From positions 471,254 through 535,253 of the forward strand of contig JAJQGT010000006.1 of NCBI GenBank assembly GCA_021201135.1: a stretch of DNA of 64,000 nt, in the 5' to 3' direction. The position numbers and the translations under genes are program-made. Source of the stretch: Oscillospiraceae bacterium (GTDB taxonomy: Bacteria; Bacillota; Clostridia; Oscillospirales; Ruminococcaceae). The first letter of the stretch is position 1, and each line of letters starts with the position of its first letter. Under the pieces are notes generated by a model that made no database searches, had not been told where the DNA came from, and saw only the letters and a list, made by a program, of their open reading frames with translations. Positions 7,906-16,204 of this stretch are shown piece by piece.

Positions 7906-10002
7906 TTATCTCACCCCGAACAGAAGATCTCCGTAGGTCGGGAATGGCCAATAACTCTTGGCGGTTACGGTTTCCGCCTCGTCACAAGGTGCTCGGAGTG
8001 CGTCCATCTTCGGGATTACAGAATCCTTGATGCACATTGCCGCCTCGGTGACGTCGTCTAACTTCTTGTACTCAGCAACTGCCTCATCGAGAGCATCCGC
8101 CGCCGCATCAATCTTATCTTCGAGGTCTGCAAGCTTCGAGATAAGCTTTGTCTCGTATCCGCAAGCGGCATCGGGAGCGGCTGTCTTCTTAGCATTCAAA
8201 GCCTTTGCGAGGTCTGCCTCGTATGCGCTTACTGCGGGCATAATCTCCTTGCGAGCCATATTGAGCATGGTTTCAGCTTCGATATGTACGGTCTTGTGGT
8301 AATTCTCAAGAAGAATCTCATAACGGCTTTCAAGCTCAGGTCTTGAATATACCTTATGACGTGTGAGCATATCCACATTCTTCTCGTCAAGAAGCTTCGG
8401 CATTGCATCGGGAGTAGTCTTGAGGTTAGAGAGTCCTCTTACCTCGGTTGCCTCCTTGATCCAAGCGTCATCATAGCCGTTGCCGTTGAAGATGATTCTC
8501 TTATGATCCTTGATGGTCTTCTTTATCATCTCGTGGAGAGCGGTCTCGAAGTCCTCAGCACCCTCAAGTCTGTCAGCGTAAATCTTGAGAGATTCAGCGA
8601 CTGCGGAGTTGAGCATGATGTTCGCACAAGCGATACTGTTGGAAGAGCCGAGCATTCTGAACTCGAACTTATTGCCGGTGAATGCGAACGGTGAGGTTCT
8701 GTTACGGTCGGTGGTGTCACGGAAGAACTTAGGAAGTACATGTACACCAAGCTTCATGACGGTCTTCTCGGTTCCGTTATAAGGAGTATCGTTCTCGATA
8801 GCGTCAAGAACTGCAGTGAGCTCGTCGCCCAAGAACATCGAGATGACTGCCGGAGGAGCCTCGTTGGCGCCGAGTCTGTGGTCGTTGCCGGCGGTCGCTA
8901 CGGAAAGTCTCAGGAGATCCTGATAATCATCGACTGCCTTGATTACAGCACAGAGGAAGAGGAGGAACTGAGCGTTCTCATAAGGAGTTTCGCCCGGAGT
9001 GAGAAGGTTGACACCGGTGTCGGTTGCAAGCGACCAGTTGTTGTGCTTTCCGGAACCGTTGACGCCTGCGAAGGGCTTCTCATGGAGGAGGCATACAAGA
9101 CCGTGTCTGTCTGCAACCTTCTGCATAATCTCCATTGTAAGCTGGTTGTTATCGGTTGCGATATTTGTTGTAGAGTAAACAGGTGCGAGCTCGTGCTGAG
9201 CAGGTGCAACCTCGTTATGTTCGGTCTTTGCAAGGATTCCGAGCTTCCAGAGCTCTTCGTTAAGGTCTTCCATATAAGCGGCAACTCTCGGCTTGATAAC
9301 TCCGAAGTAGTGGTCGTCGAGCTCCTGACCCTTGGGTGCCGGTGCACCGAAGAGGGTTCTGCCGGTGAAGATGAGGTCCTTACGCTTGTTGTACATTTCC
9401 TTGTCGATAAGGAAGTATTCCTGCTCGGGTCCGACGGAGGTCTTTACGCACTTTACATCGTCATTGCCGAAGAGCTTGAGGATTCTCAGAGCCTGCTTGT
9501 TGAGAGCCTGCATGGAACGAAGAAGAGGTGTCTTCTTGTCGAGTGCTTCGCCGCCATAGGAGCAGAAAGCAGTCGGAATGCAGAGCGTCTTGCCCTTGAT
9601 GAAGGCGTATGAAGTGGGATCCCAAGCGGTATAGCCTCTTGCCTCGAAGGTAGCTCTCAAACCACCGGACGGGAAGGAAGAAGCATCAGGCTCGCCCTTG
9701 ATGAGCTCCTTGCCGGAAAACTCCATCAAAACTCCTCCGTCGGGTGCGGGAGAAATGAATGAGTCATGCTTTTCGGCGGTGATGCCGGTCAGCGGCTGGA
9801 ACCAGTGAGTGTAGTGGGTTGCGCCGTTCTCGACCGCCCAGTCCTTCATTGCCTGCGCTACGGCATCGGCGACCTCAATGTCAAGTCTTGCATTCTCGAC
9901 GATGGTCTTGTTCAGGGAATTGTAGACCTTTGACGAGAGTCTTGCCTTCATCTCGCGGTCATCAAATACCATACATCCAAAATACTCGGGTATCTTTTTC
10001 AT
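7906..10002 (-). CDS. glnN: glutamine synthetase, type III
   Basis: Converts glutamate, ammonia and ATP to glutamine in the cytoplasm. 698 residues, the length of GSIII (about 700) rather than GSI/GSII. Recognisable parts are the N-terminal GSIII region (residues 1-165, ending near the SYAFIKG segment), the catalytic core with [11 protein letters not shown] near 210, [17 protein letters not shown] near 260, [14 protein letters not shown] near 315 and the late [20 protein letters not shown] near 435. The C-terminal 130 residues are helical and Ala/Glu-rich, typical of the GSIII oligomer contact. AAAGGAG precedes the ATG. The gene has a strong promoter and a hairpin leader, and supplies glutamine for the AsnB encoded downstream. 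Confidence 0.97.
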   Translation of the reverse strand: MKKIPEYFGCMVFDDREMKARLSSKVYNSLNKTIVENARLDIEVADAVAQAMKDWAVENGATHYTHWFQPLTGITAEKHDSFISPAPDGGVLMEFSGKELIKGEPDASSFPSGGLRATFEARGYTAWDPTSYAFIKGKTLCIPTAFCSYGGEALDKKTPLLRSMQALNKQALRILKLFGNDDVKCVKTSVGPEQEYFLIDKEMYNKRKDLIFTGRTLFGAPAPKGQELDDHYFGVIKPRVAAYMEDLNEELWKLGILAKTEHNEVAPAQHELAPVYSTTNIATDNNQLTMEIMQKVADRHGLVCLLHEKPFAGVNGSGKHNNWSLATDTGVNLLTPGETPYENAQFLLFLCAVIKAVDDYQDLLRLSVATAGNDHRLGANEAPPAVISMFLGDELTAVLDAIENDTPYNGTEKTVMKLGVHVLPKFFRDTTDRNRTSPFAFTGNKFEFRMLGSSNSIACANIMLNSAVAESLKIYADRLEGAEDFETALHEMIKKTIKDHKRIIFNGNGYDDAWIKEATEVRGLSNLKTTPDAMPKLLDEKNVDMLTRHKVYSRPELESRYEILLENYHKTVHIEAETMLNMARKEIMPAVSAYEADLAKALNAKKTAAPDAACGYETKLISKLADLEDKIDAAADALDEAVAEYKKLDDVTEAAMCIKDSVIPKMDALRAPCDEAETVTAKSYWPFPTYGDLLFGVR

Positions 10003-10064
10003 ATGAAACGCTCCTTTTAGATATTTTCGGGATACAATACTGATGGTTGCATCGGGTCCCGATT

Positions 10065-10119
10065 AACAAAAAAGGCGTCCTTGGGAACATCCCAATACGG
10101 GGTTCTCAAAGACGTCTTT
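10065..10119 (-). promoter_or_regulatory. terminator-like attenuator in the glnN leader
   Basis: On minus, an 18-bp imperfect stem (10102-10119 with 10071-10088; two A-C mismatches, one U-G) with an inner CCC/GGG hairpin, followed by TTTTTT. It starts a few bases after the expected transcript start and ends about 65 bases before the glnN ATG, so it can terminate transcription before the gene. This is the layout of an attenuator; an antiterminator partner or ligand is not identifiable from the sequence. Confidence 0.7.
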
Positions 10120-10133
10120 GCCTTATGCGTTAC

Positions 10134-10161
10134 ATTATACTCATAAAAATCTTTTTGTCAA
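10134..10161 (-). promoter_or_regulatory. strong SigA promoter of glnN
   Basis: Minus strand TTGACA at 10156-10161, 16-base spacer, TATAAT at 10134-10139. The shared motif GTAACGCATAAGGC follows the -10 without a gap. Confidence 0.85.
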
Positions 10162-10245
10162 CGCTTTTTTGAATTTTCGCCCTTTAGACGAAAGAAAGCG
10201 AGTTTTGTTAGCCATCCTTGGGGCGATTTGCATAAAAATTTTAGC

Positions 10246-10908
10246 TCAGATTTTTACTTGGTAATCGACATGAGCGTTTTCCGAGATTTCAAGACTTTCG
10301 GAGTATTCGACTTTTCCAATCTCGCAACCGTCGCCTATCGTTACATTAGCGCCACGGACTACATCAGCCTTGACAAGCTCAAGTCTTATCTCATCGCCCT
10401 CGATAGTGCCGATTTCTGAACGCTTTATTTTCTTTTTGCCGAACCAATGTGCTTTCTTTTCTTTTTTGGGAGCTATTTTGATAGTTCCACCACCGATTTC
10501 ATTGGCTTTGACACCATCACCATCAAACGCGATTCTTATTTCGTCGCCGTTAATAAGTCCATTGACATTTGCCACACCGTCAATGATGACTTTCTCGCCC
10601 GAAACATTGCCGTCTGCAATGACTGAACCGGCGAACCACAATTCTCCATTGGCTTCTATGCTTTTAACTTTTGCGGAACCGGCAAGACGACAGCTTCCGC
10701 ATTTTATGTCGCCGTCAACCAGAACAGAACCAGCGATTTTGAATTCACCTGAACATTCTACAGAACCCGCAATATGCACCGAGCCGGCGCTCTTGAGACT
10801 CTGGCACCTGACATCTGATGTCACCTCGCCTGAACCACTTATGCTTATGTTTTCATACTCTCCTCCGCCGACATTGCCGGCGCCACTGATACGTACTGAA
10901 TCTGCCAT
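10246..10908 (-). CDS. bactofilin-like polymer-forming protein (YhbE/YhbF type)
   Basis: 220 residues made largely of short Gly-Ser-Val repeats (IAGSVECSGEFKIAGSVLVDGD and similar), the periodic pattern of a right-handed beta-helix of the bactofilin/DUF583 class. Bactofilins polymerise into cytoskeletal filaments beneath the membrane. A basic segment near residues 150-162 (APKKEKKAHWFGKKKIKR) interrupts the repeats and may contact membrane or nucleic acid. RBS AGGAGG; the start is 4 bases after the stop of the YhbD-like gene. The same pairing (yhbD with bactofilin genes) is known in Bacillus subtilis. In-window repeats and pairing support the call; the exact subcellular role is open. Confidence 0.82.
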   Translation of the reverse strand: MADSVRISGAGNVGGGEYENISISGSGEVTSDVRCQSLKSAGSVHIAGSVECSGEFKIAGSVLVDGDIKCGSCRLAGSAKVKSIEANGELWFAGSVIADGNVSGEKVIIDGVANVNGLINGDEIRIAFDGDGVKANEIGGGTIKIAPKKEKKAHWFGKKKIKRSEIGTIEGDEIRLELVKADVVRGANVTIGDGCEIGKVEYSESLEISENAHVDYQVKI

Positions 10909-10912
10909 TATA

Positions 10913-11311
10913 TTATTCCTCCTGAGATTTATTTATTACTGTGTTGCCTGAGATAATCTCCGTCAGATCTCTCTCATCACTGCCCATCTTAACGATGACC
11001 GAAACTAAATCGGATATATTTATCTCTTTTGTCCAGTGCTTTGAATTGATGATGAGCTTCGCCTCATGCTCGGTTTTGCCCTGAAGCTCACGCGCAATCT
11101 GTTCAAGCGGGACCTGATCCTTTCGGGCGATTATCGCCTCGATACGCTCGCAGATTTGCTCCTCATCAAAAAATGTCTCCTGCCCTGTGTAGGTGGACTT
11201 CTTGACAAGCCAGTCATCAGGTATCAAGCCCATCCGCTTCCAGCGGTAAAGGGTGCCGTAGGAGATGTTGTACTTATTAAGAAGCTCTTTTTTGGATATC
11301 AAACCACTCAA
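10913..11311 (-). CDS. YhbD-like MerR-type DNA-binding protein
   Basis: 132 residues. The N-terminal third (ISKKELLNKYNISYGTLYRW then KRMGLIPDDW) is a MerR-like winged helix-turn-helix; the rest is a helical region with an acidic C-terminus. Resembles the YhbD/DUF4004 family beside bactofilins. The start is TTG with AGAGAGG upstream, reading into the bactofilin gene as an operon. The promoter contains two GTAACA-N6-TGTTAC dyads, one inside the spacer between -35 and -10, the ideal place for autoregulation by this protein. No metal- or drug-binding domain is visible. Confidence 0.78.
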   Translation of the reverse strand: MSGLISKKELLNKYNISYGTLYRWKRMGLIPDDWLVKKSTYTGQETFFDEEQICERIEAIIARKDQVPLEQIARELQGKTEHEAKLIINSKHWTKEINISDLVSVIVKMGSDERDLTEIISGNTVINKSQEE

Positions 11312-11408
11312 GTTATCACTACCTCTCTTTATTACCTAAGAAGCCTAAGCCGCCATGTTGTAAAAGCGGCTTTAAGCTTCCAAGGCTTCGGATGAAACGG
11401 TGCTTTTT

Positions 11409-11462
11409 CGTAACAATGTTATGTTACGATTAGATTGTAACATAACATTGTTACGTTGTCAA
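11409..11462 (-). promoter_or_regulatory. SigA promoter overlaid by a nested palindromic operator
   Basis: Minus strand TTGACA at 11457-11462, 17-base spacer, TACAAT at 11434-11439. A perfect 19-bp inverted repeat, CGTAACAATGTTATGTTAC at 11409-11427 with its complement at 11437-11455, spans the spacer, the -10 and the start region. Each arm is itself a dyad GTAACA-N6-TGTTAC, giving two operator copies. Confidence 0.85.
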
Positions 11463-11513
11463 TAGGCAAATACGGATTTTTCTAAAAAAATTTTCACAGA
11501 GAATTGTCTCAGC

Positions 11514-11542
11514 AAAAAAAGTGGGCGGATGATATCCGCCCA
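11514..11542 (-). terminator. terminator of the metQ-metN-metI operon
   Basis: Perfect 9-bp stem TGGGCGGAT/ATCCGCCCA with 3-base loop, followed on minus by CTTTTTTT, 17 bases after the metI stop. Confidence 0.9.
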
Positions 11543-11558
11543 TACAGTTTTATGCAAT

Positions 11559-12263
11559 TTACGCCCTGTCTCTCGGTCTTCGGTCAAGTCTCGTCGAAAG
11601 GTGTGTGCCTACCGTCTGGATTATCTGAACTAAAAGAATCAGGAAAACGACCGCTAAGAGCATGACTAAGTAGCGATAACGATAGTAGCCGTAGTTGATG
11701 GCTATCTTGCCGAGACCGCCACCGCCGATGATGCCGCTCATGGCTGAATAGCCGAGAATTGTTGTCATCGCAGTCGTGAGATTTGAAAGAAGCGAAGGGA
11801 TGCTTTCGGGAATCATTACTTTGACGATAATCTGAATCGGTTTTGCACCCATGCTCTGTGCCATTTCGACTATGTTCGGGTCGAGTTCACGAAGACTCGT
11901 CTCAACAAGTCTTGCAACAAACGGGAAAGCGGCGATTACAAGAGGAACAATGGACGCGACGGTTCCTACTACAGTTCCCACAATCAGTCTCGTCAACGGG
12001 AATACCATTATCATAAGAATCAAAAACGGGATTGAACGCAACAGATTTATTATTACGTTCAGGACATGGAGGAAACCGGAAGGGATTTTCAGAATCTTCT
12101 TGTCCCCTGCCACGAGAATTACTCCGAGAGGCAGACCGATTACGACCGCAAAGAAGGTTGAAACAACGGTGACATAAATTGTCTCCCATATTGCCATCGG
12201 AAACTCGTTGACGAATATTTCAATAGTCTTCTGGACTTCCTCGGAGCTGAAAAATTCAAGCAT
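11559..12263 (-). CDS. metI: methionine ABC transporter permease
   Basis: 234 residues with five to six membrane segments and the permease EAA loop (AQSMGAKPIQIIVKVMIPES near residue 150) that contacts MetN. Early GLPLGVILV and RSIPFLILM segments are typical of MetI. It forms the channel for methionine import. Its start overlaps the end of metN by 8 bases. Length fits the family (about 220-235). Confidence 0.95.
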   Translation of the reverse strand: MLEFFSSEEVQKTIEIFVNEFPMAIWETIYVTVVSTFFAVVIGLPLGVILVAGDKKILKIPSGFLHVLNVIINLLRSIPFLILMIMVFPLTRLIVGTVVGTVASIVPLVIAAFPFVARLVETSLRELDPNIVEMAQSMGAKPIQIIVKVMIPESIPSLLSNLTTAMTTILGYSAMSGIIGGGGLGKIAINYGYYRYRYLVMLLAVVFLILLVQIIQTVGTHLSTRLDRRPRDRA

Positions 12264-13269
12264 TTGGTCTTACCTCCTCTGCGATAACGTCGGGGATTTC
12301 TCTTAAGTAGCTGATGGCTTCGTTTGCAAGGGCTTCGTCGCCCGTGACGCTCAGGAGCATGTTGCCGTAGGCTTTGCCGCCGATGCTCCGGGTGGAGGCG
12401 GAACGGATGCTTGCCGGGATGTTTTTGTCCATTGCCATCTGAGCAATAAGAGGCGTCTTGCTGACCTCTGCGCCGTTATAGACAACACGGATAAAGTACT
12501 CATCGGGAGACGGAGAAAGGACTTCTGTCGTATAGCCATCCGGATAGACAAGGCGCTTTGCGGCTTCTGACTTGGGAGCAGAGAATACTTCATTGACAGA
12601 TCCCTCCTCAGCGACTTCACCGCCATCAAGAATCGCAACTCTGCCGCAAATTTCTTCAACTACGCTCATCTGGTGGGTTATGACTATGACCGTTAAGCCG
12701 AGCCTGTCCCTTACGTCGCGGATAAGCGAAAGAATCGAGTGTGTTGTCTGGGGGTCGAGGGCGCTCGTAGCTTCGTCGCAAAGAAGAATCTTCGGATGGG
12801 TTGCAAGAGCTCGAGCGATTGCGACACGCTGTTGCTGACCGCCGGAAAGCTGTGCGGGATAGTTCTTAGCTTTGTCGGCAAGACCAACGATTTCAAGAAG
12901 CTCGGTTGCTCTTTTGACGGCTTCCGACTTCTTCACTCCCGCCAGTTCAAGCGGGAAGCAGACGTTTTTCGGGCAATTACGTTGCATCAGGAGGTTGAAA
13001 TCCTGAAAAATCATCGTAATCTTCTGGCGCTCCTGCCGAAGCTGAGCCTCGGAAAGCTTACTGAGATTCACGCCGTCAATAAGAACGCTTCCCTCGGTCG
13101 GGCGTTCAAGCATGTTGATGCACCGGACGAGAGTGCTCTTTCCCGCACCGCTCATGCCGATGATTCCGTAGATTTCGCCGTCGGGAATGGTGAGGGAGAT
13201 GTTTTTAAGTGCCTCGACATCACCCGATTTAGTGGTGAATGTCTTCGACAGATTCTTGATTTCTATCAT
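12256..13269 (-). CDS. metN: methionine ABC transporter ATP-binding protein
   Basis: 337 residues. ABC domain with Walker A GMSGAGKST (residues about 37-45), Q-loop MIFQDFNL, signature LSGGQQQR (about 139-146) and Walker B ILLCDEATSALD, then a C-terminal NIL regulatory domain (about 260-337) that in MetN binds methionine and inhibits transport. Located between metQ and metI in a single operon. RBS AAGGAG. Confidence 0.96.
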   Translation of the reverse strand: MIEIKNLSKTFTTKSGDVEALKNISLTIPDGEIYGIIGMSGAGKSTLVRCINMLERPTEGSVLIDGVNLSKLSEAQLRQERQKITMIFQDFNLLMQRNCPKNVCFPLELAGVKKSEAVKRATELLEIVGLADKAKNYPAQLSGGQQQRVAIARALATHPKILLCDEATSALDPQTTHSILSLIRDVRDRLGLTVIVITHQMSVVEEICGRVAILDGGEVAEEGSVNEVFSAPKSEAAKRLVYPDGYTTEVLSPSPDEYFIRVVYNGAEVSKTPLIAQMAMDKNIPASIRSASTRSIGGKAYGNMLLSVTGDEALANEAISYLREIPDVIAEEVRPNA

Positions 13270-13297
13270 TTTATCTCCTTGTGTGGTTCAACCCGAA

Positions 13298-13324
13298 AAT
13301 ACGCCGAGTGTTATTCGGCGTATT
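13298..13324 (-). terminator. intercistronic hairpin between metQ and metN
   Basis: Perfect 10-bp stem AATACGCCGA/TCGGCGTATT, 7-base loop, followed on minus by TTC but no long T-tract. It lies in the 89-base gap after metQ. Such a partial terminator or mRNA-stabilising hairpin would let the binding protein be made in excess over MetN and MetI. Confidence 0.6.
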
Positions 13325-13358
13325 CTCTGGGGTTTAAGTTAGGTTTACTGGTAAAGTA

Positions 13359-14216
13359 TTATTCGGTTATAGCGTCGAGAGAATCCTGCTTGCCTCCGTA
13401 GAGACCCATCGGCTCAACATGGATAGGAGAAACAGCAACAAGATGTGTGCCGTTCTGCTCGTTGAAGTCGTCAAGGTAAGGAGTGTGCTGGAAGTAGTTG
13501 GCGTCAATCTCGCCACTCTCAACGACGTTGTTCGGAACAACATAATCGGTGTACTCGATGATGTCGAGGGTGATGTCCTTTGCGGCGAGAATTTCCTTTG
13601 CTACTGCAAGAATCTCTGCGTGAGGAGTGGGAGAAGCGGCAACTGTGATGGTGGTGCCTGCGAGTGCATCATAGTCAACGGTCTCATCATAGCCGTCGCC
13701 GGGGTTGTCAACGGTGCTTACAACTGCTCCGTCATAGCTTGAAGCGATGAAGTCAGCAACCTGCTGGCTTTCGAGAGCTGCCTGAAGAGCCTTGATCTTG
13801 TCGGTTTCCTCGTTGCCTTCCTTTGCAACAAGAACATTGCTGTATGCAGAGGATGAGCCTTCCATTGCAAGCGAATCCTCAACAGGGTTGAGACCGGCTT
13901 CGATTGCGTAGTTCGAGTTGATGATTGCATAGTCAACATCCTGCAAAACGTTCGGGAGCTGTGCGGCTTCAACTTCGTTGAACTCGATGCCGTAGGGGTT
14001 GTCCTCGATGTCGGCAACGGTTGCGGTGATTCCTGCGCCATCCTTGAGGGTTATGTAGCCGAGCTCTTCGAGAAGAAGGAGTGCTCTTGCCTCGTTGGTG
14101 GTGTCGTTCGGGACTGCGATGGTTATAACGTCATCGGTGTCGCCGCAAGCGGTCAGAAGTGTGAGCGAGAGAACTGCGCACAAAAGAAGCGATATAAATC
14201 TCTTGAAATTTTTCAT
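13359..14216 (-). CDS. metQ: methionine-binding lipoprotein
   Basis: Substrate-binding protein of the methionine importer, anchored outside the membrane. From the ATG at 14216 it has 285 residues with signal peptide and lipobox (LTLLTAC, Cys near 23), followed by an NLPA/MetQ-type domain: EVEAAQLPNVLQDVDYAIINSNYA near 90-120 is characteristic. An in-frame upstream ATG at 14246 would add ten charged residues before the signal peptide and is less likely. First gene of the metQ-metN-metI operon. Confidence 0.94.
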   Translation of the reverse strand: MKNFKRFISLLLCAVLSLTLLTACGDTDDVITIAVPNDTTNEARALLLLEELGYITLKDGAGITATVADIEDNPYGIEFNEVEAAQLPNVLQDVDYAIINSNYAIEAGLNPVEDSLAMEGSSSAYSNVLVAKEGNEETDKIKALQAALESQQVADFIASSYDGAVVSTVDNPGDGYDETVDYDALAGTTITVAASPTPHAEILAVAKEILAAKDITLDIIEYTDYVVPNNVVESGEIDANYFQHTPYLDDFNEQNGTHLVAVSPIHVEPMGLYGGKQDSLDAITE

Positions 14217-14276
14217 AGTGTGTGATTTCCTTTCTATGCGAACCAACCTTGAATCGGTTCGGTTTTGATGTTCCCT

Positions 14277-14305
14277 ATTCTACACCCTTCCGACAGATTT
14301 GTCTA
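14277..14305 (-). promoter_or_regulatory. promoter of metQNI
   Basis: Minus strand TAGACA at 14300-14305, 17-base spacer, TAGAAT at 14277-14282. A short inverted repeat CGAACC/GGTTCG at 14239-14261 lies in the leader between promoter and ATG. Confidence 0.6.
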
Positions 14306-14349
14306 ATACGTCGTTTGAATAGCGGGTTATAGATTTTACCTATAGGGTT

Positions 14350-15276
14350 TTATTTTTCACTGTGGTTTTGTCCGAGATAATTTTGTATCTCATCAATGTA
14401 TCTCTGTCCAACAGAGCTCAGTTGCATATTCTTCTTGGTGATATATCCGATTTCCATACGGCTACCCGATTCGTCCTCGGTTCTGAACGGAATCGCCATA
14501 TAGTCGCTTCCGTTGAGCTCTTTGCAGATGATACCGCTACAAAGAGTATAGCCGTTTAAACCGACCATCAGATTGAGCATGGTTGCACGGTCGTTGGCTT
14601 TTATCGTATAGGCATATTCCGAGGTGCTGAGGATTTCCTAGGCGAAGTAGAAGGAGCCTGTGTCGCCCTGCTCAAAGGAAAGGCAGGGATAATCTTTTAG
14701 TTCCTCGAAGCCGATTGATTCGTTATTTGCGAGGGGATGTCCCTTCCAGAGATAGACATAAGGGGCACACTCGATGAGGTGATGAAATTCGAGGTTGTTG
14801 CTCTTAAGAATCTTGCCGATCGCGGCACGATTGAAGTCGCAGAGGTAGAGGATTCCTATCTCGCTTTTCATGGTGGTGACATCGGAGATAACGTCCCTCG
14901 TCTTGGTCTCGCGGATGGCGAACTCGTATTCTGCGGAGTCGTAGTGCTTGACAAGCTCGACAAAGGCTTTTACGGCGAAAGAATAATGCTGAGTTGAGAC
15001 GCCGAACTTCTTTTTATAGCTCTGGTTGCCGTATTTCTCGACGAGGGATTCATACTGATTGTAGAGCTGTCTGGCGTAGGGAAGAAACTCCGCGCCGTCG
15101 TTTGTGAGGCTTACTCCCCTGCCCGAGCGATAGAAAATAGTGATGCCGAGCTCCTTCTCGAGCTCCTGCATTGAGCTTGTAAGGGACGGCTGGGCGATGT
15201 ATAAAACCTCGGCGGCTTTGTTGAAAGAGCCGGTTTCGGAGATTGTGATTGCATACTTTAGCTGTTGGATTGTCAT
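14350..15276 (-). pseudogene. LysR-family regulator interrupted by an in-frame amber codon
   Basis: The reading frame from ATG 15276 encodes an N-terminal LysR winged helix (MTIQQLKYAITISETGSFNK...), an effector domain, then TAG at 14638-14640 after residues GSFYFA. The same frame continues past the stop for about 95 codons to 14350 with typical LysR C-terminal sequence (ANDRATMLNLMVGLNGYTLCSGII). A single substitution (probably GAG to TAG) accounts for the break. The product would lack roughly the last third of the effector domain. It resembles CysL/CysB-like sulfur regulators and lies directly upstream of metQNI, which it may once have controlled. AAGGGA precedes the ATG. Sequencing error is possible. 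Confidence 0.8.
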
Positions 15277-15280
15277 GTTA

Positions 15281-16027
15281 TCATCCCTTCGTATAGATAA
15301 ACTTTTTGCCCTCTTTGCCTTCGAAATTGATAAGCCCCATCTCTTCAAGTATCTTGAGCGCTCCGTAAAGCACCACGCCGTCAAGCCTCGTAAGCTTTGA
15401 ATAGTCTTTGCGGGTGAATGTGTCCGGCAGAGCTTCGGGAAGGAAAATGCGGTAGTCTGAGGGCTCACTTAAAAAAATCTCGTCATAGAGCTCAAGCGGC
15501 ATACGGTCGTTGCGGGTGGCGCGGTGCTTCTTTCCCTTGCCGTAGCCATCTTGGTTCTTGATGTCCCAGACGTCTATCAGCTCGAGAATCACCTGCACCT
15601 TGCCGCTCGTGAGATAGTCTTTTATGTTATAGAGCTCATAGATGCAATCGAATGCCGTGCCGGTTTTCGGGGAGCGGCGTTTCGGAGTGAGCTCACCTGT
15701 TTTCGGGTCGAGCCACGAAATCCACTTTTTATGCGGAATCGGATAGACGACGGTGGTATAGTAGCCCTCGGATATGTAATACTCAAGCTTTTCCCGAAGG
15801 CGTTTCAGAGCCCGGGTCTGAATTTCAATAATATCTTTATCCCTGCAGATATCTGCAGTGAATTTGCCGATACCCACCTCGTGATAGTCGGGGTCGGGCT
15901 CATGATAATATTTCAGGACCGCGTGGAGATACTTTTCGGAAAGGGTTCCGACACCTGCGGACACAAGAAGCTCTTCTTTGGGTCTCTCCAAGAGCTCCGA
16001 AAATCGCTTTTTCTCTGATTCTGTCAC
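15281..16027 (-). CDS. uncharacterised protein, possible PD-(D/E)XK nuclease-like core
   Basis: 248 residues from GTG 16027, chosen because GGGG lies 8 bases upstream; an upstream in-frame ATG at 16090 has no such site. The middle carries KFTADICRDKDIIEIQTRAL (residues about 60-80), an Asp followed nine residues on by Glu-x-Gln-Thr on a predicted beta-strand, like the D...(D/E)xK/Q core of restriction-endonuclease-fold proteins. Next comes a helix (LREKLEYYI) and TVVYPIPHKKWISWLDP. The C-terminus (about 195-248) looks like a winged helix. It reads into the LysR gene with a 4-base gap. Nuclease activity is inference only; I know no named function for the family. Confidence 0.6.
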   Translation of the reverse strand: MTESEKKRFSELLERPKEELLVSAGVGTLSEKYLHAVLKYYHEPDPDYHEVGIGKFTADICRDKDIIEIQTRALKRLREKLEYYISEGYYTTVVYPIPHKKWISWLDPKTGELTPKRRSPKTGTAFDCIYELYNIKDYLTSGKVQVILELIDVWDIKNQDGYGKGKKHRATRNDRMPLELYDEIFLSEPSDYRIFLPEALPDTFTRKDYSKLTRLDGVVLYGALKILEEMGLINFEGKEGKKFIYTKG

Positions 16028-16120
16028 ATACCTGTCCCCTTTCACGTTGAAATTAAATACAGTATAGCACAAATCAGCGCAAGTTTCCACTGTAAAATCG
16101 AATTATTTGACCGCCGCGGC

Positions 16121-16186
16121 TTGCTTTTAGACACGAAAAGGTGTATAATCGTTATTGGTAAATTTTTAAAACCACAATAACGATTA
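16121..16186 (+). promoter_or_regulatory. promoter with overlapping 12-bp inverted repeat upstream of the M16C protease
   Basis: TTGCTT at 16121-16126, 17-base spacer, TATAAT at 16144-16149. A perfect inverted repeat TAATCGTTATTG (16146-16157) / CAATAACGATTA (16175-16186), 17-base spacing, begins inside the -10. It can be an operator or a leader hairpin. AGGAGG follows at 16193. Confidence 0.65.
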
Positions 16187-16204
16187 CATATAGGAGGTTA
16201 ATTA

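Noticed and set aside
8740-9612. 290-codon open frame on plus opposite glnN
   Set aside because: Lies wholly antisense to a well-conserved glutamine synthetase; no ribosome binding site and no recognisable family. It is a codon-bias shadow.
7846-10119. ANTAR-type tandem hexaloop hairpins in the nitrogen leaders
   Set aside because: The amt hairpin has a six-base loop, but it lacks the expected A1/G4 pattern and a second matching hairpin. Kept only as a hypothesis.
14217-14349. SAM riboswitch upstream of metQNI
   Set aside because: The leader is too short (about 60 bases from the promoter) and lacks the conserved SAM-I core; only a 6-bp hairpin is present.
14638-14640. Programmed readthrough or recoding of TAG in the LysR gene
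   Set aside because: No stimulatory structure is seen and TAG ends other intact genes here; a simple nonsense change or sequencing error is more likely.
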